The translations under genes and the position numbers were made by a program. Below the pieces are notes generated by a model. The model worked only from the letters and a program-made list of their open reading frames with translations. It made no database searches and was not told the origin of the DNA. Below, piece by piece: positions 10,138 through 22,874 of a stretch of DNA of 64,000 nt. Numbering within the stretch: the stretch's first letter is position 1; every line of letters starts with the position of its first letter. The DNA comes from Nitrospira sp. (GTDB taxonomy: Bacteria; Nitrospirota; Nitrospiria; Nitrospirales; Nitrospiraceae), in the NCBI GenBank assembly GCA_005116955.1, contig SWDI01000002.1, positions 265,187-329,186 on the forward strand, in the 5' to 3' direction.

Positions 10138-10938
10138 TCATCGCTTAAAAAATACCCCACTGTTCTGCAACTCACGCCTGACCGCCTCGTATTGCTGCAG
10201 ACGTTCCGCGACATCCGACACGTCTTCAGGACGGTCAACTCGCAACGAGGCATGTTTGGTTTCCCACACCCGGATGCGAATCCCATGATCCAACGCACGG
10301 AGCTGTTCAAGCTTCTCGGCATCCTCCAAACGACTGGTCGGCAACGCCGCGAATCGCAGTAAGGTCTCCTTCGTATACATGTACAAGCCCAGATGGATGT
10401 AGTGGAGCCCTCCGATCACCTGCCCTCCTGGCTCATCACGGACGAATGGGATCGGAGATCGAGAAAAGTACAGGGCCTCGCCTTTGGCGTCCGTCACGAC
10501 TTTGACCACTGCGGAATTGTGGAGATCCTCTTTAGGGTCCATGACCCGCTTCAGCGTCCCTATGCTGACACCGCTTTCAAGAAACGGTTCAATAAGATCG
10601 GTCAACAACTCGGGGTTCAGTGGAATCTCATCGCCCTGTAAGTCCAAAAAGTACTCTCCCGCAAATATGCGAGCCACAGCGGCGACCCGGTCCGTCCCTG
10701 TTCGACAATCACCGGCAACCATAATCACACGCCCACCAAACCGCTCAACGGCATGTTTGATACGCTCATCGTCAGTTGCGACCAACACATCAGCAACGGC
10801 ACGGCAGGCCACAGCCTGTTCATAGACATGTTGAATCATCGGCTTCCCATTCAGCTCGACGAGCGGCTTACCCGGGAACCGTGAGGACCCATAGCGGGCT
10901 GGAATCACAACCGTGACAGACCGTGAACTTTTATTCAT
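10138..10938 (-). CDS. kdsB: 3-deoxy-manno-octulosonate cytidylyltransferase
   Basis: KdsB couples KDO to CMP, the activated sugar for lipid A core assembly. Starting at ATG 10938 the protein begins MNKSSRSVTVVIPARYGSSR, the nucleotidyltransferase N terminus with the PARYGSSRFPGKPL motif; it also has FLDLQGDEIPLNPELL and GLHYIHLGLYMYTKETL. It has 266 residues, close to the family's ~250. The frame is open 74 codons further upstream, but that region is the end of hldE1. The start overlaps the hldE1 stop by 8 bases, so translation is probably coupled. Confidence 0.96.
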   Translation of the reverse strand: MNKSSRSVTVVIPARYGSSRFPGKPLVELNGKPMIQHVYEQAVACRAVADVLVATDDERIKHAVERFGGRVIMVAGDCRTGTDRVAAVARIFAGEYFLDLQGDEIPLNPELLTDLIEPFLESGVSIGTLKRVMDPKEDLHNSAVVKVVTDAKGEALYFSRSPIPFVRDEPGGQVIGGLHYIHLGLYMYTKETLLRFAALPTSRLEDAEKLEQLRALDHGIRIRVWETKHASLRVDRPEDVSDVAERLQQYEAVRRELQNSGVFFKR

Positions 10939-11998
10939 CTCCAAATGCCTCAGACAATTGCTTCGGCAAGACCGTCGCGGTGCCGACCATGCCCACCACG
11001 ATCCCGGCCGCATAGTTCGCCATGACTGCTCCGGTCTTGATGCTTGCTCCAGCCGCCAGCGCCAGCGCCAAAGTTGCGATGACTGTATCGCCTGCACCAG
11101 TGACGTCGTAGACCTGCCGAGCCTTCGTCGGCAAATGCCACGATGCGCCATTGCGCTCATACAAGCTCATGCCTTTTTCACCGCGCGTAATCAGGACGGA
11201 CTGACACCCGAGACGCTGCCGAATCATCACGCCGGCTTCGTCGATCGTCTGGTCATTGTCTCCGTGCAACCCGGAGGCTTGAGCCGCTTCAAGATGATTT
11301 GGCGTGAGCACGGTGACGCCTTTGTAGTAGCTGAAATGTTCGACCTTCGGATCGACAATGACCGGAACTTTTCTCAACGCAGCAAGTCGTATGAGATCGG
11401 ACATGAGTGTCGGCGAGACGACGCCCTTGGCATAATCCGACACCACGATGCAGGACAACTCTCGAATCCGTGACTCCACATACCGGAGAATCTTTTGCCT
11501 CAGCGCGACTTTCAGTTCGCTCCGTCCCTCGATGTCATACCGAACAATCTGCTGGTTATGCGCGATCACGCGACTTTTTCTGGTCGTTGGACGATCATGA
11601 TCGATCACCACCCCCCCGCGGCTTGAGCGTTTGTTGCCGAGCTCCTTCATCAACAGACGCCCGCTTTCATCCGACCCGATCACACCGCAGAGATCGGCCT
11701 TTCCGCCAAGCGCCAAAATATTGTTGAACACATTCGCCGCCCCACCAAGCCGGAGAGATTCCGACTCGACATGAACGACCGGAACCGGAGCTTCAGGGGA
11801 AATCCGGCTGACCCGTCCCATGACATAGTGATCGAGAATGAGGTCGCCGACAACGAGGATCGATGCCTGCGGAAATCGCTGAAGATACTGTCGGAGCGCC
11901 TTAGGCGACAACGCATCACTCTTCCCATTCGAGTCTGCGCTCGGAAGGGAAGAGTCGCTGCGTTTCGTTATTGAATCGCCTTTCCGAATCGTTCCCAT
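10931..11998 (-). CDS. rfaE1: D-glycero-beta-D-manno-heptose-7-phosphate kinase (RfaE domain I)
   Basis: This PfkB-family kinase makes heptose-1,7-bisphosphate for LPS inner core. It shows ILVVGDLILDHYVMGRVSRI, the substrate loop APVPVVHVESESLRLGGAANV and the catalytic DVTGAGDT near the C terminus. The product (355 residues from ATG 11998) ends after the kinase domain, so the adenylyltransferase half of bifunctional HldE is absent and must be encoded elsewhere. The start overlaps lepB by 31 bases. The first ~35 residues are polar and poorly conserved, so a later start is possible. Confidence 0.9.
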   Translation of the reverse strand: MGTIRKGDSITKRSDSSLPSADSNGKSDALSPKALRQYLQRFPQASILVVGDLILDHYVMGRVSRISPEAPVPVVHVESESLRLGGAANVFNNILALGGKADLCGVIGSDESGRLLMKELGNKRSSRGGVVIDHDRPTTRKSRVIAHNQQIVRYDIEGRSELKVALRQKILRYVESRIRELSCIVVSDYAKGVVSPTLMSDLIRLAALRKVPVIVDPKVEHFSYYKGVTVLTPNHLEAAQASGLHGDNDQTIDEAGVMIRQRLGCQSVLITRGEKGMSLYERNGASWHLPTKARQVYDVTGAGDTVIATLALALAAGASIKTGAVMANYAAGIVVGMVGTATVLPKQLSEAFGDE

Positions 11999-12737
11999 CT
12001 GACCCACTCCGTCCAATTTCCCTGCCCATTCCAGGACCAATAGATACGGAACGCTCTACCGCGGATCTTTTCTTCGCGCACATAGCCCCAAAACCGGCTG
12101 TCCAGACTTTGGTCGCGATTATCGCCCATCACGAAATACGATCCATCCGGAACCGTCACTGGTCCAAAATTATCACGGGGGTTGATCGTACCGTCGATGA
12201 CGCCGGGATCGATTCGTTGCGTGAAGGCTTTATCGTCGAGTGGCTGGCCGTTTACAAGGACGCTCTTATTCTTCAGTTGGACGGTATCCCCTGGCAGACC
12301 GACAATGCGCTTAATGAAGTCTTTCTCTTCATCCTCGGGAAACCGAAACACGATGATGTCGCCCCGCTGCGGCTTGCCGAACGTCACAACCGTTTCGGAC
12401 GTGTAGCAATTGAGCGGTGGGAAACTCCATAGCACCTTACAATCCGTCGGCCACTGCAGGCCATAGGAGAGCTTACTGACCAAAATATGATCGCCGATCT
12501 GCAAGGTCGGAATCATTGATCCTGAGGGAATCTTAAATGCCTGCACGACGAACACGCGGATGGCAAATGCCAGGAGCATCGCCACAATGATCGCCTCCGC
12601 ATATTCCCGGACAAGAGACTTCTGCCTCGATTGGTCCGTGTTGTCGGCGAGTTTGACCTCCGAGAGCGTGGCCTGGTCTCCTCCCCCACGCGGAGCGCCT
12701 GACAACTTATCCGCATTCCTTGGATTCTGATCGAGGC

Positions 12738-12741
<4 letters not shown>
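11968..12741 (-). CDS. lepB: Signal peptidase I
   Basis: LepB cleaves signal peptides at the periplasmic face of the inner membrane. The 257-residue protein has a charged N terminus, one clear membrane segment (about residues 47-68) and the catalytic dyad: Ser75 in [10 protein letters not shown] and Lys144 in [12 protein letters not shown]. Box [18 protein letters not shown] is also present. It overlaps lepA by 4 bases, which suggests translational coupling. The lepA-lepB pair is a classic arrangement. Confidence 0.97.
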
Positions 12742-14537
<1,796 letters not shown>

Positions 14538-14564
14538 ATCCTAGCTCATTGGTAAAAATGCGTC

Positions 14565-14593
14565 ATTATAGTAACTGCTTCCTGGGTTGTCAA
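14565..14593 (-). promoter_or_regulatory. lepA operon sigma-70 promoter
   Basis: Read on the minus strand, TTGACA (14593-14588) is followed after exactly 17 bases by TATAAT (14570-14565): a full consensus promoter about 28 bases before the lepA ATG. Its -35 box overlaps by five bases the -35 box of the divergent bioA promoter. Confidence 0.85.
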
Positions 14594-14615
14594 AGAGATC
14601 GCCTCCACCTATAAT
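14587..14615 (+). promoter_or_regulatory. bioA sigma-70 promoter
   Basis: TTGTCA at 14587-14592 and TATAAT at 14610-14615 are separated by 17 bases, pointing toward bioA with a leader of roughly 100 bases. The -35 hexamer is shared with the divergent lepA promoter, offset by one base, so two RNA polymerases could hardly bind both at once. Confidence 0.75.
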
Positions 14616-14722
14616 CACGCGCCGCTATCGAGGCCACTCCCTCGTCCATCGGGAGTCGTCAAGCGTCAGTCACAGATCGTCCAGTCTAATCCCAGGATTA
14701 AAAGACGATATTTCATGGAGTC

Positions 14723-16090
14723 ATGACTCGACCACCCTCTACGAAGCAGCTAAGGAACTGGGACCACCGCTATCTCTGGCATCCGTTTACCCAGATGCAA
14801 GAGTGGGCACAGGAAGATCCGCTGATCATCGAGCGCGGGAACGGTTCCTACCTCATCGATACGGAAGGAAAACGCTATCTCGATGGCACCTCGTCCATCT
14901 GGGTGAATCTCCATGGACACCGACATCCTGTCCTGAACCGCGCCATCAAGAAACAGCTCGACAACATCGCCCACTCCACGTTCCTGGGACTCTCCAATCC
15001 ACCAGCTATCGAGCTGGCACGCGCCTTGATCCGGATCGCACCAAAGGGGCTCACACGCGTCTTCTATTCAGACAACGGTTCGACGGCGGTAGAAATCGCG
15101 CTGAAGATGGCCGTCCAATACTGGCAGCAGCGGCATCCGGAGGCCGGCCTCAAAAATACGTTTCTCCATCTCAAGATGGCGTATCACGGCGATACGATCG
15201 GAGCCGTGAGCGTCGGCAATATCGCGCTGTTTCATTCTCGGTTCAAACCGCTGTTGTTCCCAACTCTGGCGGCAGAACCACCCTATTGTTACCGCTGTCC
15301 GCTCAAACTCGCCTATCCCTCCTGCAAGATGGCCTGCATCGATCCAATTGAACAAATCTTGAAACGTCGTCATCGCGAACTAGCCGGATTCATCATCGAA
15401 CCACTGATGCAAGCGGCCGCCGGTATGATTCCCCAGCCGGACGGGTATCTGAAACGAGTCCGAGAACTTTGCACGAAATACAACGTCCTCTTGATCACCG
15501 ATGAAGTCGCGACGGGTTTCGGGCGAACCGGCAAGATGTTCGCGTGCGAGCATGAACGGATCACACCGGATCTGATGGCGATCAGCAAGGGACTCACCGG
15601 CGGGTATATGCCGCTTGCGGCGACCCTCACGACCGATGAAATCTATCGAGGATTCTTGGGGACCTACGACGAATTCAAGACTTTCTTTCATGGGCACAGT
15701 TTTACCGGAAATCCCCTAGGCTGTGCCGTAGCCCTGGCCAATCTCCAAGTGTTCCGCCAGGAGAAAACACTGTCCCGACTGTCCGCAAAGATCAAGATGT
15801 TGACCCAATGGTTGAAGCCGATCGCTGATATTCCTCATGTCGGCGACATCCGACAGCGTGGGTTCATGGTTGGGATCGAGCTGGTCCAAGACAAGACAAC
15901 CAAAACACCGTACCCCCTCAGCGCCAAGACTGGTCACCACGTAGCGGCCATCGCCCGATCGAAGGGACTCATCTTGAGACCTATCGGGAACGTACTTGTG
16001 CTCATACCTCCCCTCTCGACCACAACAGAAGAATTAAAGAAAATGCTAGAAATCATCAAGAAATCCATAGAGACTCTGCACAGTGATTGA
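14723..16090 (+). CDS. bioA: Adenosylmethionine-8-amino-7-oxononanoate aminotransferase
   Basis: BioA makes 7,8-diaminopelargonate in biotin synthesis using S-adenosylmethionine as amino donor and PLP as cofactor. The 455-residue product has the diagnostic HPFTQMQEW near residue 20, the PLP phosphate contacts SDNGSTAVEIALKMA, DEVATGFGRTGKMFA (260-274) and the PLP lysine Lys289 in AISKGLTGG. ATG 14723 has GGAG just upstream. No other biotin gene is in the window, so the pathway must be split over loci. Confidence 0.95.
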   Translation: MTRPPSTKQLRNWDHRYLWHPFTQMQEWAQEDPLIIERGNGSYLIDTEGKRYLDGTSSIWVNLHGHRHPVLNRAIKKQLDNIAHSTFLGLSNPPAIELARALIRIAPKGLTRVFYSDNGSTAVEIALKMAVQYWQQRHPEAGLKNTFLHLKMAYHGDTIGAVSVGNIALFHSRFKPLLFPTLAAEPPYCYRCPLKLAYPSCKMACIDPIEQILKRRHRELAGFIIEPLMQAAAGMIPQPDGYLKRVRELCTKYNVLLITDEVATGFGRTGKMFACEHERITPDLMAISKGLTGGYMPLAATLTTDEIYRGFLGTYDEFKTFFHGHSFTGNPLGCAVALANLQVFRQEKTLSRLSAKIKMLTQWLKPIADIPHVGDIRQRGFMVGIELVQDKTTKTPYPLSAKTGHHVAAIARSKGLILRPIGNVLVLIPPLSTTTEELKKMLEIIKKSIETLHSD

Positions 16091-16138
16091 GTCTCACTGA
16101 GATGCGTCACCCAATCGCCAAGAGAGCCACGACACATT

Positions 16139-17338
16139 ATGCAAACCTGTGATTTTCTCGTCATCGGAGGTGGAGTCATCGGCCTCAGCATCGCGCGTGA
16201 GCTTCGCAAACGCCAGGCAGATGCCCACGTGCTGTTAATTGAAAAGGAACCTTCTTGCGGGGCTCATGCCAGTGGACGCAATAGCGGAGTCCTACACGCG
16301 GGATTCTACTACTCACCCGACAGCCTGAAAGCGAAGTTTACTCGTCTTGGGAACGAACGACTGACTGCCTACTGCGAGGGAAAACACATCCCTCTCAATA
16401 AATGCGGCAAGCTCGTCGTCGCGAAGGATGCGGCCGATTTACCATCGCTGGATGAATTATTCCGTCGCGGACAAGTCAACGGCATTGAACTCCAACCTCT
16501 CACGGAAGCAGAAGCCAAGTCCATTGAGCCACGAGTCAAGACCTACCAACGAGCCCTCTTTTCGCCACGTACCTCGACGGTAAGCCCGCTTCAAGTGGTC
16601 AACGCGATGCAGGAAGATGCACTCCGGGAGGGTATTCAAATTCAGTGCAACACAGCCTATCGACGACGAGACAACACAAGTGTGTACACCGACCGCGACA
16701 GCATTGAGGCCGGCTACGTCGTGAACGCCGCTGGCCTGTATGCCGACAAAATTGCGATGGACTATGGATTCTCGGAAAAGTATCGCATCCTGCCTTTTAA
16801 AGGCCTCTATCTCTATTCCGATGAACCAGTAGGTGCGATTCGTACCAATATTTATCCCGTTCCAGATCTCAGGAATCCGTTCCTGGGTGTCCATTTCACT
16901 ATCACGGCCGACGGAAAAGCCAAGATCGGCCCGACAGCCATTCCAGCTTTGTGGCGAGAGAACTATGAGGGGTTCGGCAACTTCAATTTCGGTGAACTTG
17001 TTGAAGTTGCAAGTCGAGGACTCGGGTTACTGACCGGAGCTGGATTCGATTTCCGACGCTTGGCGATGGAAGAGGTTGCCAAATACTCGCGGGGCAAGAT
17101 GGTAGCACTTGCTTCGGTACTCGCCGAAGGCGTGGTCGAGCGCAACTACCATAAATGGGGGCGACCAGGAATTCGAGCCCAGCTCCTCGACATCACGAAG
17201 AAAAAGCTTGAAATGGATTTCGTCCTGGAAGGCGACAACCGCTCCATGCACGTGCTCAACGCCGTGTCTCCCGCCTTTACCTGCTCGCTCCCCTTCGCAA
17301 GCCATGTGTGCGATCACATCGACAATGCGATGGGCTGA
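16139..17338 (+). CDS. lhgO: FAD-dependent oxidoreductase, L-2-hydroxyglutarate oxidase LhgO-like
   Basis: LhgO-type enzymes oxidise L-2-hydroxyglutarate to 2-oxoglutarate and pass electrons to the membrane quinone pool. The 399-residue protein is a DAO-family flavoprotein: the Rossmann motif DFLVIGGGVIGLSIAREL at the start, HASGRNSGVLHAGFYY (typical of LhgO) and the C-terminal FTCSLPFASHVCDHI. It follows bioA by 48 bases on the same strand and may be co-transcribed, although no functional link is evident. Confidence 0.85.
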   Translation: MQTCDFLVIGGGVIGLSIARELRKRQADAHVLLIEKEPSCGAHASGRNSGVLHAGFYYSPDSLKAKFTRLGNERLTAYCEGKHIPLNKCGKLVVAKDAADLPSLDELFRRGQVNGIELQPLTEAEAKSIEPRVKTYQRALFSPRTSTVSPLQVVNAMQEDALREGIQIQCNTAYRRRDNTSVYTDRDSIEAGYVVNAAGLYADKIAMDYGFSEKYRILPFKGLYLYSDEPVGAIRTNIYPVPDLRNPFLGVHFTITADGKAKIGPTAIPALWRENYEGFGNFNFGELVEVASRGLGLLTGAGFDFRRLAMEEVAKYSRGKMVALASVLAEGVVERNYHKWGRPGIRAQLLDITKKKLEMDFVLEGDNRSMHVLNAVSPAFTCSLPFASHVCDHIDNAMG

Positions 17339-17344
17339 GACGAC

Positions 17345-18142
17345 TCAGCACAGACGGACTTCTTCTCCCACACCAACTTGCAGACAGCGCGCCGCGCTAT
17401 CTTCCTGCAAAAAGATTTCCAAATTCTCACTACTATTGATGAGCGCAGAGGGACTCTCCCGATTGCCCTGACTGTAACTCCCAACCAAATCGTTGATGAC
17501 ATAGGCTCCAACATAAATCTCGAGAGATTGCCCCCCGACTGCCCGAAACTCCCTCACCTGCCTCGCAGTGATATTAGAGATGAGATTCCCGAAGCGATCG
17601 ACGGAGACAATCCTGCCGATCAGCACTTCTTCATGCCACACGGGGATCGCCACGGAACGGTGAATCGGATCCTGGACCACCGGCCCAAAAAATGCCGGTG
17701 GCACGCCTTTGCTCAACCATGCAGCAGCCGGCGCGAACACATCTCGCCCATCAAAGGTCGACCCTATCGTTTCAAGACGATAGTCCTGATTCACGATCTG
17801 CCATATCTTCGCCCCCTGCTCCTGCTCTAGGAGTTCACTGAACAACCCATTATCCGGTCCCACAAAAAATGAACCGGCCGCGGACACGAGCAATGCCCGT
17901 CGCTCGGTTCCGACTCCGGGATCGACCACGGCAACATGGATAGTTCCTGCTGGAAAATAGCGATAGCAAGACTTGAGAAAGTACCCAGCTTCCTGAATCC
18001 GATGAGAGGCGATTTGATGAGAGAGATCGACGACGGCAGCGGTGGAATTGATCGACAGAATGACCCCTTTCATGCTCGCCACGAAGCAATCCCGCTCGCC
18101 AAAATCCGTCAGCAGCGTGATAAGGGGGCGTGCATCCTGCAC
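17345..18142 (-). CDS. SAM hydroxide adenosyltransferase (DUF62)
   Basis: DUF62/SAM_HAT proteins split S-adenosylmethionine with water to adenosine and methionine. The start PLITLLTDFGERDCFVASMK is the family signature, and VVDPGVGTERRALLV and the FVGPDNGLFS loop follow. The C-terminal barrel domain is present. I place the start at GTG 18142, which lies just after the greA stop with GAGG about 9 bases upstream. ATG 18184 inside greA is the alternative and adds 14 non-conserved residues. It is the last gene of the pyr/car operon. Confidence 0.85.
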   Translation of the reverse strand: MQDARPLITLLTDFGERDCFVASMKGVILSINSTAAVVDLSHQIASHRIQEAGYFLKSCYRYFPAGTIHVAVVDPGVGTERRALLVSAAGSFFVGPDNGLFSELLEQEQGAKIWQIVNQDYRLETIGSTFDGRDVFAPAAAWLSKGVPPAFFGPVVQDPIHRSVAIPVWHEEVLIGRIVSVDRFGNLISNITARQVREFRAVGGQSLEIYVGAYVINDLVGSYSQGNRESPSALINSSENLEIFLQEDSAARCLQVGVGEEVRLC

Positions 18143-18143
18143 G

Positions 18144-18620
18144 TCAGAGTTCCTCGAATTTGATCTCCATGACCTCGTATTCAACCATCTTGACAGGTGT
18201 CTTCACTTCCACGAAATCTCCAACGCGTTTACCGATGAGTGCACGCCCAACAGGGGACTGCACCGAGATCTTGTTGAATTTCATGTCGGCTTCGTCCTGT
18301 CCAACCAAGGTATACTGTTTCTTGGCTTGAGACTCCTGTTCAACGACCAAGACCGTCGCACCGAAGACGATCGTCTCGATGATGCGTCCGGCGATCTCCA
18401 CCACGCGGGCATCGGCCAGCTTGGTTTCGAGTTCAGCGATGCGCGATTCGATGAAGCCTTGGCGCTCTTTGGCGGCGTCATACTCGGCGTTCTCACTAAG
18501 ATCGCCATGCGCTCTGGCTTCCGCGATGGCTTCGATGTTTTTGAGCCGCTCGACCTTGCGCAAACGATCCAATTCTGCCTTTAACGCCTCGTAGCCTTTC
18601 TTCGTAATTGGTGTCGGCAT
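18144..18620 (-). CDS. greA: Transcription elongation factor GreA
   Basis: GreA rescues backtracked RNA polymerase by stimulating transcript cleavage. The 158-residue product has the N-terminal coiled coil (MPTPITKKGYEALKAEL, with NIEAIAEARAHGDLSENAEY, whose acidic tip DLSENAEY acts in cleavage) and the C-terminal FKBP-like domain. Family length is 157-158. It sits between carB and the SAM hydrolase gene in the pyr operon. Confidence 0.97.
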   Translation of the reverse strand: MPTPITKKGYEALKAELDRLRKVERLKNIEAIAEARAHGDLSENAEYDAAKERQGFIESRIAELETKLADARVVEIAGRIIETIVFGATVLVVEQESQAKKQYTLVGQDEADMKFNKISVQSPVGRALIGKRVGDFVEVKTPVKMVEYEVMEIKFEEL

Positions 18621-18642
18621 GCTCTGGTCGCTCCTGAACAGG

Positions 18643-21600
18643 TTATGGCCGATGATACTCCTGCAATGTGCGAATTGCTAAGCCCTTTTTGACGATCGCT
18701 TCGATACCCATCACCGCAGCATGCGCTCCCCTCATCGTCGTGAAATACGGAATGCTGCGATGAAGTGCTTCGCGCCGGATGGCTAACGAATCCAGATGCG
18801 CCGAGGCCGTTCGTACCGTATTCACGACGAGGGCGATCGATCCATTCTTGATGTGATCGACGATGTGCGGCCTCCCCTCGGTCACCTTGTTCACAATCTC
18901 CACGGTAAGCCCATGTTCACGTAAATACCCCGCTGTCCCGCTCGTTCCCTGAATACGCATCCCCAACTTATTTAACGCCCTACCCACTTCCAACGCTGCG
19001 GGACGGTCGGAGGCTTTCACACTGATAAAGGCAGTTCCTGACGTCGGCAACACCGCCCCTGCCCCTGCTTGTGATTTCGCAAACGCCCATCCGAAATCTC
19101 CGTCGATACCCATCACTTCACCGGTCGATTTCATCTCCGGTCCCAGCAGTACATCGACCCCGGGAAATCTATTGAATGGAAACACCGCTTCTTTGACCGA
19201 AAAATGCTTGGGGAGAGGAGCGCTCGTAAATCCAAGCTCCTTGAGCGTTCTCCCCATCATCACTTTCATGGCCAACTTTGCGAGGGGTATGCCGATCGCC
19301 TTGCTGACGAATGGCACGGTCCGAGATCCGCGTGGATTGACCTCAAGGACAAAAATCGTCTGCCCTTTGACGGCAAACTGTGCATTCATGAGCCCGACAA
19401 CTCTTAACTCCAGCGCCAACATGCACATCTGACGTTCAATCTCACGCACAATGGACTTGTCGAGTGTATAGGGAGGAAGGGAGCAGGCCGAATCGCCTGA
19501 ATGGACACCGGCTTCTTCGATATGCTCCATGATTCCCGCCACAACCACGGTTTCACCGTCCGAAATCGCATCGGCATCGACTTCGATGGCATCGGCTAGG
19601 TACTTGTCGATCAAGACCGGATGATTGGGCGACGCCTTGACGGCGGAATGCATGTACTCCAGCAAGCCGGCTTCATCATAGACAATCTGCATCGACCGGC
19701 CACCCAACACATACGACGGACGGACCATGACCGGATAGCTGATCCGTCCGGCGATCTGCACCGCTTCCTCAATGGATCGGGCGATTCCGCTTTCCGCCTG
19801 CCGTAACCCCAACCGATTGAGAAGTTCTCGGAACCGCTCTCGATCTTCCGCCAAATCGATCGCATCAGGACTAGTCCCGAGAATCTTCACGCCGGCGTTC
19901 GAGAGCGAAAGCGCGAGTTTCAACGGCGTCTGCCCCCCAAACTGCAAGACCACTCCGAGCGGCTGCTCACGATGCACAATATTGAGAACATCTTCGTGCG
20001 TCAGCGGCTCAAAGTACAGTCGATCGGAGGTATCGTAATCCGTGCTTACGGTTTCCGGGTTGCAGTTGACCATAATCGTATCAACCGCTTCCTCCCGAAG
20101 CGCCATGGCCGCATGAACACAGCAGTAGTCAAACTCAATCCCCTGCCCGATTCGATTCGGGCCTCCGCCAAGAATCACGACCTTTTGTCGGTTTGATGGC
20201 CGGGCTTCACACTCCCTGCCGTAGGTGGAATAGAGATATGGTGTCTGCGACTCGAACTCGGCAGCACAGGTATCAACTCGTTTATAGGTGACCCCGCGTG
20301 CCCCTTGTTGTGTCCGTGCGGTCTGAACCGCACCCGGTTCGCATCCGAGCAATTGTGCGATCCGATCATCCGAAAATCCGAGTTCTTTCGCCTCCCAGAG
20401 CAACTCACTGGCCAACACGGCCGCTGAGTTGACAGCATGACCAGCAAGCATTTGTTCGAAGTCCACCAGCTGTCTCACTTGGTCTAAAAACCAAGGATCT
20501 ATCTTTGTCGTGGCAAACAGTTCCTCGTCCGTGAATCCCAGGCGCATGGCATCGGCCACATACCACAGTCGTTCTGCTACCGGTGTCCGCAGCACTCGGT
20601 TGAGCTTCTCGATCGCTTCTGACCGGTTAAACTCGGCTGGAATACCCCGATCAAGCCCAAACCGGGACGCCAACCCATTGAGGTTTAACTCTAGGGAGCG
20701 AATGGCTTTTTGGAGAGACTCCTTGAAGGTACGTCCGATCGCCATCACCTCCCCGACCGATTTCATCTGTGTCGTCAAGGTCGGATCGGCCCCCTTGAAC
20801 TTCTGAAAAGCAAATCTTGGGATCTTAACAACTACGTAATCAATCGCCGGTTCAAAGGAAGCCTTCGTGACACCGGTAATGTCATTGGAGATCTCATCCA
20901 GCGTGTAGCCGATAGCGAGCTTGGCCGCGATCTTGGCGATTGGGAACCCGGTGGCCTTTGACGCCAACGCTGAGCTTCGAGAGACCCGAGGATTCATTTC
21001 GATGACAACCATCTCCCCGTTGGCAGGGTTGATACCGAACTGAATGTTGGATCCTCCCGTATCAACCCCGATCTCTCGGATGATACGAAGTGCCGCATTC
21101 CGCATCCGTTGATATTCTTTATCGCTCAACGTCATGGCCGGCGCGACCGTGATACTGTCTCCTGTATGCACGCCCATCGGATCGAAATTTTCGATAGGGC
21201 AGACGATCACAACATTGTCTTTCAGGTCGCGCATGACCTCCAATTCATATTCTTTCCATCCAATGACCGACTCTTCGATCAGCACCTGACTGACCGGACT
21301 CATGGCCAGCGCCCAATCGATCAGCCGCTCGAATTCCTCACGATTGTACGCGATGTTTCCGCCGGTCCCCCCCATGGTAAAGGACGGCCGAATGATCGCG
21401 GGGAAGCCGACCGTCTCGAGAATAGCCAGCGCTTCCAGTCGCGTATGCGCCGTGCCGCTCGTCGGCACTCGCAGGCCGATTCGATACATCGCCTGTTTGA
21501 AGGCATCCCGATCCTCTGCTTTATGAATCGCTTCCGCCGACGCGCCGATGAGAGCGACTTTGTACTTCTCGAGAACCCCTCGCTTCACCAATCCCATGGT

Positions 21601-21894
21601 GGTGTTCAGCGCCGTTTGTCCGCCCATGGTCGGAAGCAATGCATCCGGGCGCTCTCGCTCAATCACCTTCTCAACCACATCTAAGGTAATTGGTTCGACA
21701 TACGTCCGATCAGCCATCTCCGGATCTGTCATGATCGTCGCCGGATTGCTGTTGATGAGAATGACTTTGTACCCCTCCGCTTTGAGGGCTTTGCAGGCCT
21801 GTGTGCCGGAATAATCAAACTCACAGGCTTGGCCGATGACAATCGGACCGGAACCGATCATGAGGATTGACTGAATGTCTGTACGTTTTGGCAT
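18643..21894 (-). CDS. carB: Carbamoyl-phosphate synthase large subunit
   Basis: CarB makes carbamoyl phosphate from bicarbonate, ATP and ammonia supplied by CarA, for pyrimidines and arginine. From ATG 21894 ([20 protein letters not shown]) it has 1083 residues: two ATP-grasp halves, each with GxGPxxIGQ-type and GGQTALN/GGQTPLK motifs, and a C-terminal MGS-like allosteric domain. The open frame extends 42 codons further upstream but there it is the end of the M48 gene. carB is separated from carA by two protease genes. Confidence 0.97.
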   Translation of the reverse strand: MPKRTDIQSILMIGSGPIVIGQACEFDYSGTQACKALKAEGYKVILINSNPATIMTDPEMADRTYVEPITLDVVEKVIERERPDALLPTMGGQTALNTTMGLVKRGVLEKYKVALIGASAEAIHKAEDRDAFKQAMYRIGLRVPTSGTAHTRLEALAILETVGFPAIIRPSFTMGGTGGNIAYNREEFERLIDWALAMSPVSQVLIEESVIGWKEYELEVMRDLKDNVVIVCPIENFDPMGVHTGDSITVAPAMTLSDKEYQRMRNAALRIIREIGVDTGGSNIQFGINPANGEMVVIEMNPRVSRSSALASKATGFPIAKIAAKLAIGYTLDEISNDITGVTKASFEPAIDYVVVKIPRFAFQKFKGADPTLTTQMKSVGEVMAIGRTFKESLQKAIRSLELNLNGLASRFGLDRGIPAEFNRSEAIEKLNRVLRTPVAERLWYVADAMRLGFTDEELFATTKIDPWFLDQVRQLVDFEQMLAGHAVNSAAVLASELLWEAKELGFSDDRIAQLLGCEPGAVQTARTQQGARGVTYKRVDTCAAEFESQTPYLYSTYGRECEARPSNRQKVVILGGGPNRIGQGIEFDYCCVHAAMALREEAVDTIMVNCNPETVSTDYDTSDRLYFEPLTHEDVLNIVHREQPLGVVLQFGGQTPLKLALSLSNAGVKILGTSPDAIDLAEDRERFRELLNRLGLRQAESGIARSIEEAVQIAGRISYPVMVRPSYVLGGRSMQIVYDEAGLLEYMHSAVKASPNHPVLIDKYLADAIEVDADAISDGETVVVAGIMEHIEEAGVHSGDSACSLPPYTLDKSIVREIERQMCMLALELRVVGLMNAQFAVKGQTIFVLEVNPRGSRTVPFVSKAIGIPLAKLAMKVMMGRTLKELGFTSAPLPKHFSVKEAVFPFNRFPGVDVLLGPEMKSTGEVMGIDGDFGWAFAKSQAGAGAVLPTSGTAFISVKASDRPAALEVGRALNKLGMRIQGTSGTAGYLREHGLTVEIVNKVTEGRPHIVDHIKNGSIALVVNTVRTASAHLDSLAIRREALHRSIPYFTTMRGAHAAVMGIEAIVKKGLAIRTLQEYHRP

Positions 21895-21911
21895 GGTGTT
21901 GTGATGGTCGA

Positions 21912-22874
21912 TCAGCTGGACGGAAGCGCGGGACCAATCCGTGGGTGATACGGGACCGGCGGTACAGAGGGAGCATCGCCCTGCGCCGCATGATAATACC
22001 TCATGGCCTCTGGCAGCCACGCTTCAATCTGGTTGATACGCGCCAGATCGGAAGGGTGTGTGGACAAAAACTCCGGGATATTATGTTTCGACCGAAAACA
22101 GACCTTGTCGATCATCTGCCTGGGACACCCGCTCATGCGCTCCCAAAATGGCACGGCCTCTCGAGGGTCATAGCCAGCCTGCGCCATTAACCTCAGTCCG
22201 ATATAGTCGGCCTCCGATTCCTGTTTTCTTCCGAACGGCAGCGAAACGCCGACTCCATAGGCACTCATCGCCGCCATCGCCGCATCCGGACGTCCGACAG
22301 CAGCTCCAGCTGCCAACGCACCGACTTGGCCGATCGTTTCAAGGATACTTCGGCTATATCGCTCCGCCCCATGGCGTTGGAGCGCATGCGCCACCTCATG
22401 CCCAATCACAGTCGCTAACCCGTTTTCGTTCTTCGTCAACTTTAGAATACCCGTGAACACGGCAACCTTGCCACCTGGAAGCGCGAAGGCGTTGATCATG
22501 CGGTCGTCCCGAATAATGGCGAACTCCCACTCATACTCTGGTTTATTGGCCACCGCGGCAATTCGTTGACCAACCCGGTTGACCATCTCAGTTAACTCAG
22601 GATCGTTACTGATTGGAGCCTGTCGCAGTAATTCGCGATAGCCGCTGATGCCCATCGCAATTTCTTTCTCCTCAGAGATATAGATGAATTGATCTCGTGC
22701 CGTTCCCGGCGCGCGGACACATCCCCCCAGAGTTGCAAGCACACCAGCCGTTGTTCCAAGACAGGAAAGGCACGTCACTCCCCACATTCCGCGAACCCAA
22801 TAGCGAAGCAACGCACGACGCTCGATGGGCGTTGAAAACACGAGGTTGATTTGCTGATCTGCCGACTCTGTCAT
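21912..22874 (-). CDS. M48-family metalloprotease, putative lipoprotein (BepA/LoiP-like)
   Basis: From ATG 22874 the 320-residue product has an N-terminal basic/hydrophobic signal ending near LGGC (Cys52), which suggests export and lipid anchoring. Zinc-binding HEVAH is at 159-163 and a second-ligand Glu lies in the [19 protein letters not shown] block. Periplasmic M48 proteases of this type act in outer-membrane protein quality control. The long pre-signal N terminus leaves the start uncertain; TTG 22892 is an alternative. It lies in the pyr/car operon between sppA and carB. Confidence 0.85.
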   Translation of the reverse strand: MTESADQQINLVFSTPIERRALLRYWVRGMWGVTCLSCLGTTAGVLATLGGCVRAPGTARDQFIYISEEKEIAMGISGYRELLRQAPISNDPELTEMVNRVGQRIAAVANKPEYEWEFAIIRDDRMINAFALPGGKVAVFTGILKLTKNENGLATVIGHEVAHALQRHGAERYSRSILETIGQVGALAAGAAVGRPDAAMAAMSAYGVGVSLPFGRKQESEADYIGLRLMAQAGYDPREAVPFWERMSGCPRQMIDKVCFRSKHNIPEFLSTHPSDLARINQIEAWLPEAMRYYHAAQGDAPSVPPVPYHPRIGPALPSS

